Shown here: piece by piece, positions 31,443 through 33,694 of the stretch
Layout of the letters: each line of letters starts with the position of its first letter
Numbering within the stretch: the first letter of the stretch is position 1
Assembly (NCBI RefSeq): GCF_902805925.1
Contig: NZ_CADCUP010000121.1
Coordinates: forward strand, 1-33,694
DNA length: 33,694 nucleotides
Origin: an uncultured Nocardioides sp.
Lineage (GTDB): Bacteria; Actinomycetota; Actinomycetes; Propionibacteriales; Nocardioidaceae
Direction of reading: 5' to 3'
The notes under the pieces: generated by a model
What the model was told of the DNA's origin: nothing
The model's database searches: none
The model's input: only the letters and a program-made list of their open reading frames with translations
Program-made: the position numbers and the translations under genes

Positions 31443-32401
31443 TGGCCCTCATCGACGCCACCGACCTGAGCCGCACCTTCGTCGTGCGGCGCAAGGACGC
31501 CGGGCGGCGGAGCCTGCGCCGCCGCCGCGAGGAGGTGCACGCCGTGCACGGGGTGACCTTCTCCGTCGAGCCGGGAGAGATGGTGGGCTACATCGGCCCG
31601 AACGGCGCGGGGAAGTCCACGACCATCAAGATGCTCACCGGCATCCTGGTGCCCACCGGGGGCCGGCTCACCGTGGCGGGCGTGGAGCCGAGCCGGCACC
31701 GCACCGAGCTCGCGCGGCGCATCGGCGTGGTGTTCGGGCAGCGCACGACGCTGTGGTGGGACCTGCCGCTGCGCGACTCCTTCGAGCTGCTCCAGAAGAT
31801 CTACGCCATCGAGCCGGCCCGCTACCGCGAGAACCTCGACGCGTTCGTGACGCTGCTCGAGCTCGGCGACCTGCTCGACACCCCGGTGCGCCAGCTCTCG
31901 CTGGGCCAGCGGATGCGCGGCGACATCACCGCGGCGCTGCTGCACGACCCCGAGGTGCTCTACCTCGACGAGCCGACGATCGGCCTCGACGTCGTCAGCA
32001 AGGGCCGGCTGCGGGAGTTCCTGCGCACCCTCAACGCCGAGCGCGGCACCACGCTGCTGCTCACCACGCACGACCTCCAGGACATCGAGGCCCTGTGCGA
32101 CCGGGTGATCGTCATCGACCACGGCACGCTGGCCTACGACGGCACCCTGGCCGGCCTGCACGGGCGCGGCGGCTCCATGCGCACGCTGGTCGTGGACCTG
32201 GTCGACGAGGCACCGGCGATCTCGGTGCCGGGGGCCAGCGTGCGCCGGGTCGAGGGTCCGCGGCAGTGGCTCAGCTTCCCGGCCGACGCCAGCGCCGCAC
32301 CCGTCGTGGCCGCCGTCGCCGCGTCGTACGCCGTGGCGGACCTGTCGATCCAGGAGCCCGACATCGAGGACGTGATCCGGGAGCTGTACTCGCGGTCGTA
32401 G
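31442..32401 (+). CDS. ABC transporter ATP-binding protein
   Basis: Walker A GPNGAGKST, signature LSLGQRMR, Walker B VLYLDEPTIGLD, H-loop LLLTTHDLQDIE. Confidence 0.96.
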   Translation: MALIDATDLSRTFVVRRKDAGRRSLRRRREEVHAVHGVTFSVEPGEMVGYIGPNGAGKSTTIKMLTGILVPTGGRLTVAGVEPSRHRTELARRIGVVFGQRTTLWWDLPLRDSFELLQKIYAIEPARYRENLDAFVTLLELGDLLDTPVRQLSLGQRMRGDITAALLHDPEVLYLDEPTIGLDVVSKGRLREFLRTLNAERGTTLLLTTHDLQDIEALCDRVIVIDHGTLAYDGTLAGLHGRGGSMRTLVVDLVDEAPAISVPGASVRRVEGPRQWLSFPADASAAPVVAAVAASYAVADLSIQEPDIEDVIRELYSRS

Positions 32402-32455
32402 GTGGGGAGGCACGGGCTCGTGGAATCCTTGCCCGCCGAGCGCGGTTGACGTGGC

Positions 32456-33475
32456 ATGAAGAACATCGGGTTCCTGTCGTTCGGCCACTGGACGCCGTCG
32501 CCGCAGTCGCAGACGCGCTCGGCCTCCGACACGCTGCTGCAGTCCATCGACCTCGCCGTGGCGGCCGAGGAGCTGGGGGCGGACGGCGCGTACTTCCGGG
32601 TGCACCACTTCGCCCGGCAGCTCTCCGCACCGTTCCCGCTGCTCGCTGCCGTCGGCGCCCGGACCAGCCGCATCGAGATCGGCACCGGTGTGATCGACAT
32701 GCGCTACGAGAACCCGCTCTACATGGCCGAGGACGCGGGCACCGCCGACCTGATCGCGGGCGGTCGCCTCCAGCTCGGCATCAGCCGGGGATCACCGGAG
32801 CAGGTCGTCGACGGCTTCCGGTACTTCGGCTACCAGCCCGCCGAGGGCTCGGACCATGCCGAGATGGCGCGCGAGCACACCCAGGTCTTCCTCGAGGTGA
32901 TCCAGGGCCACGGGTTCGCCGAGCCGAACCCGCGGCCGATGTTCCCCAACCCGCCCGGGCTGCTGCCCGTCGAGCCGCACTCGCCGGGGCTGCGCGAGCG
33001 CATCTGGTGGGGCGCCGGCTCGCGTGCGACCGCCGAGTGGACCGCGCGGCAGGGCATGAACCTGATGAGCTCGACCCTGCTCACCGAGGACACCGGCGTG
33101 CCCTTCCACCAGCTCCAGGCCGAGCAGGTGCAGCTGTTCCGGGACGCCTGGAAGGAGGCCGGCCACGGCCGCGAGCCGCGGGTCTCGGTGAGCCGGAGCA
33201 TCTTCCCGATCGTCGACGACCGCGACCGCGCCTACTTCGGCCGGGAGGCGACCAGCCGCGACCAGGTGGGTCACCTCGACGGCGGCCCGGCGCGCTTCGG
33301 CAAGACGTACGCCGGCGAGCCCGACCAGCTGGTCGACGACCTCGCCAAGGACGAGGCGATCGCCGCCGCCGACACGCTGCTGCTGACGGTGCCCAACCAG
33401 CTCGGCGTCGACTACAACGCCCACCTCATCGAGAGTCTCCTCACCCACGTGGCCCCGGGGGTCGGCTGGCGCTGA
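32456..33475 (+). CDS. LLM class flavin-dependent oxidoreductase (luciferase-like)
   Basis: MKNIGFLSFGHWTPSPQSQTRSASDTLLQSIDLAVAAEELGADGAYFRVHHFARQLSAPFPLLAAVGARTSRIEIGTGVIDMRYENPLYMAEDAGTADLIAGGRLQLGISRGSP. Confidence 0.93.
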   Translation: MKNIGFLSFGHWTPSPQSQTRSASDTLLQSIDLAVAAEELGADGAYFRVHHFARQLSAPFPLLAAVGARTSRIEIGTGVIDMRYENPLYMAEDAGTADLIAGGRLQLGISRGSPEQVVDGFRYFGYQPAEGSDHAEMAREHTQVFLEVIQGHGFAEPNPRPMFPNPPGLLPVEPHSPGLRERIWWGAGSRATAEWTARQGMNLMSSTLLTEDTGVPFHQLQAEQVQLFRDAWKEAGHGREPRVSVSRSIFPIVDDRDRAYFGREATSRDQVGHLDGGPARFGKTYAGEPDQLVDDLAKDEAIAAADTLLLTVPNQLGVDYNAHLIESLLTHVAPGVGWR

Positions 33476-33504
33476 GTGGGTCGGTGACGCCTGCGGTGGA
33501 TCGG

Positions 33505-33579
33505 CCGACCTGCCGATTGGTCCCAAACGACAACCCAACCGGCCCCGAGCATGCAGTTCCTGCCCAATCGAGGCCCGCC
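33505..33579. repeat. Dispersed repeat family copy C (first unit of a 75-bp tandem pair)
   Basis: CCGACCTGCCGATTGGTCCCAAACGACAACCCAACCGGCCCCGAGCATGCAGTTCCTGCCCAATCGAGGCCCGCC, identical to 33596..33670. Confidence 0.92.
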
Positions 33580-33595
33580 CGATCTCCGCGCCCAC

Positions 33596-33670
33596 CCGAC
33601 CTGCCGATTGGTCCCAAACGACAACCCAACCGGCCCCGAGCATGCAGTTCCTGCCCAATCGAGGCCCGCC
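33596..33670. repeat. Dispersed repeat family copy D (second unit)
   Basis: 75 of 75 identity with 33505..33579; period 91 nt. Confidence 0.92.
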
Positions 33671-33694
33671 GGCTGCCCCCAGCCTGCCACCCGG

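Noticed and set aside
31442-32401. Non-canonical ABC signature LSLGQ as a novelty
   Set aside because: I regard LSLGQRMR as normal for this ATPase subfamily paired with DUF990-like permeases.
33505-33670. CRISPR array or integron attC cassette
   Set aside because: Only two units with a 16-nt spacer, 75-bp repeats, and relatives dispersed in other intergenic regions; no cas genes, integrase or attC core sites.

Overview
High-GC actinobacterial chromosomal segment, Nocardioides-like by protein style and presence of the mycothiol ligase. It holds about 31 intact protein genes, one tRNA-Leu(GAG) and two decayed genes. Recognisable genes include metH, mshC with its SCO1664/DUF3090/phosphomutase neighbours, corA, uppP, guaB1-type reductase, def, two SpoU/TrmH RNA methyltransferases, a fused siroheme/uroporphyrinogen-III methyltransferase, a flavin monooxygenase/FMN-reductase pair and a two-permease ABC exporter. 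I see no CRISPR array, phage, transposase or obvious defence island. The signals least explained by ordinary annotation are: (1) a dispersed inverted-repeat family (core CGWTTGGTCCCAAACGACA...TGTCGTTTGGGACCAATCG) that fills two convergent intergenic gaps and recurs as a 75-bp perfect tandem pair at the right edge; (2) a TANNNT box exactly 6-7 nt upstream of the start codon of at least 11 genes, indicating leaderless transcription and moving several start codons; (3) a glucose-dehydrogenase remnant; (4) a secreted CAP-domain gene broken by two apparent 1-nt deletions; and (5) several operator-like palindromes without an adjacent regulator. All calls are from reading the sequence and ORF track only; no database search was run.
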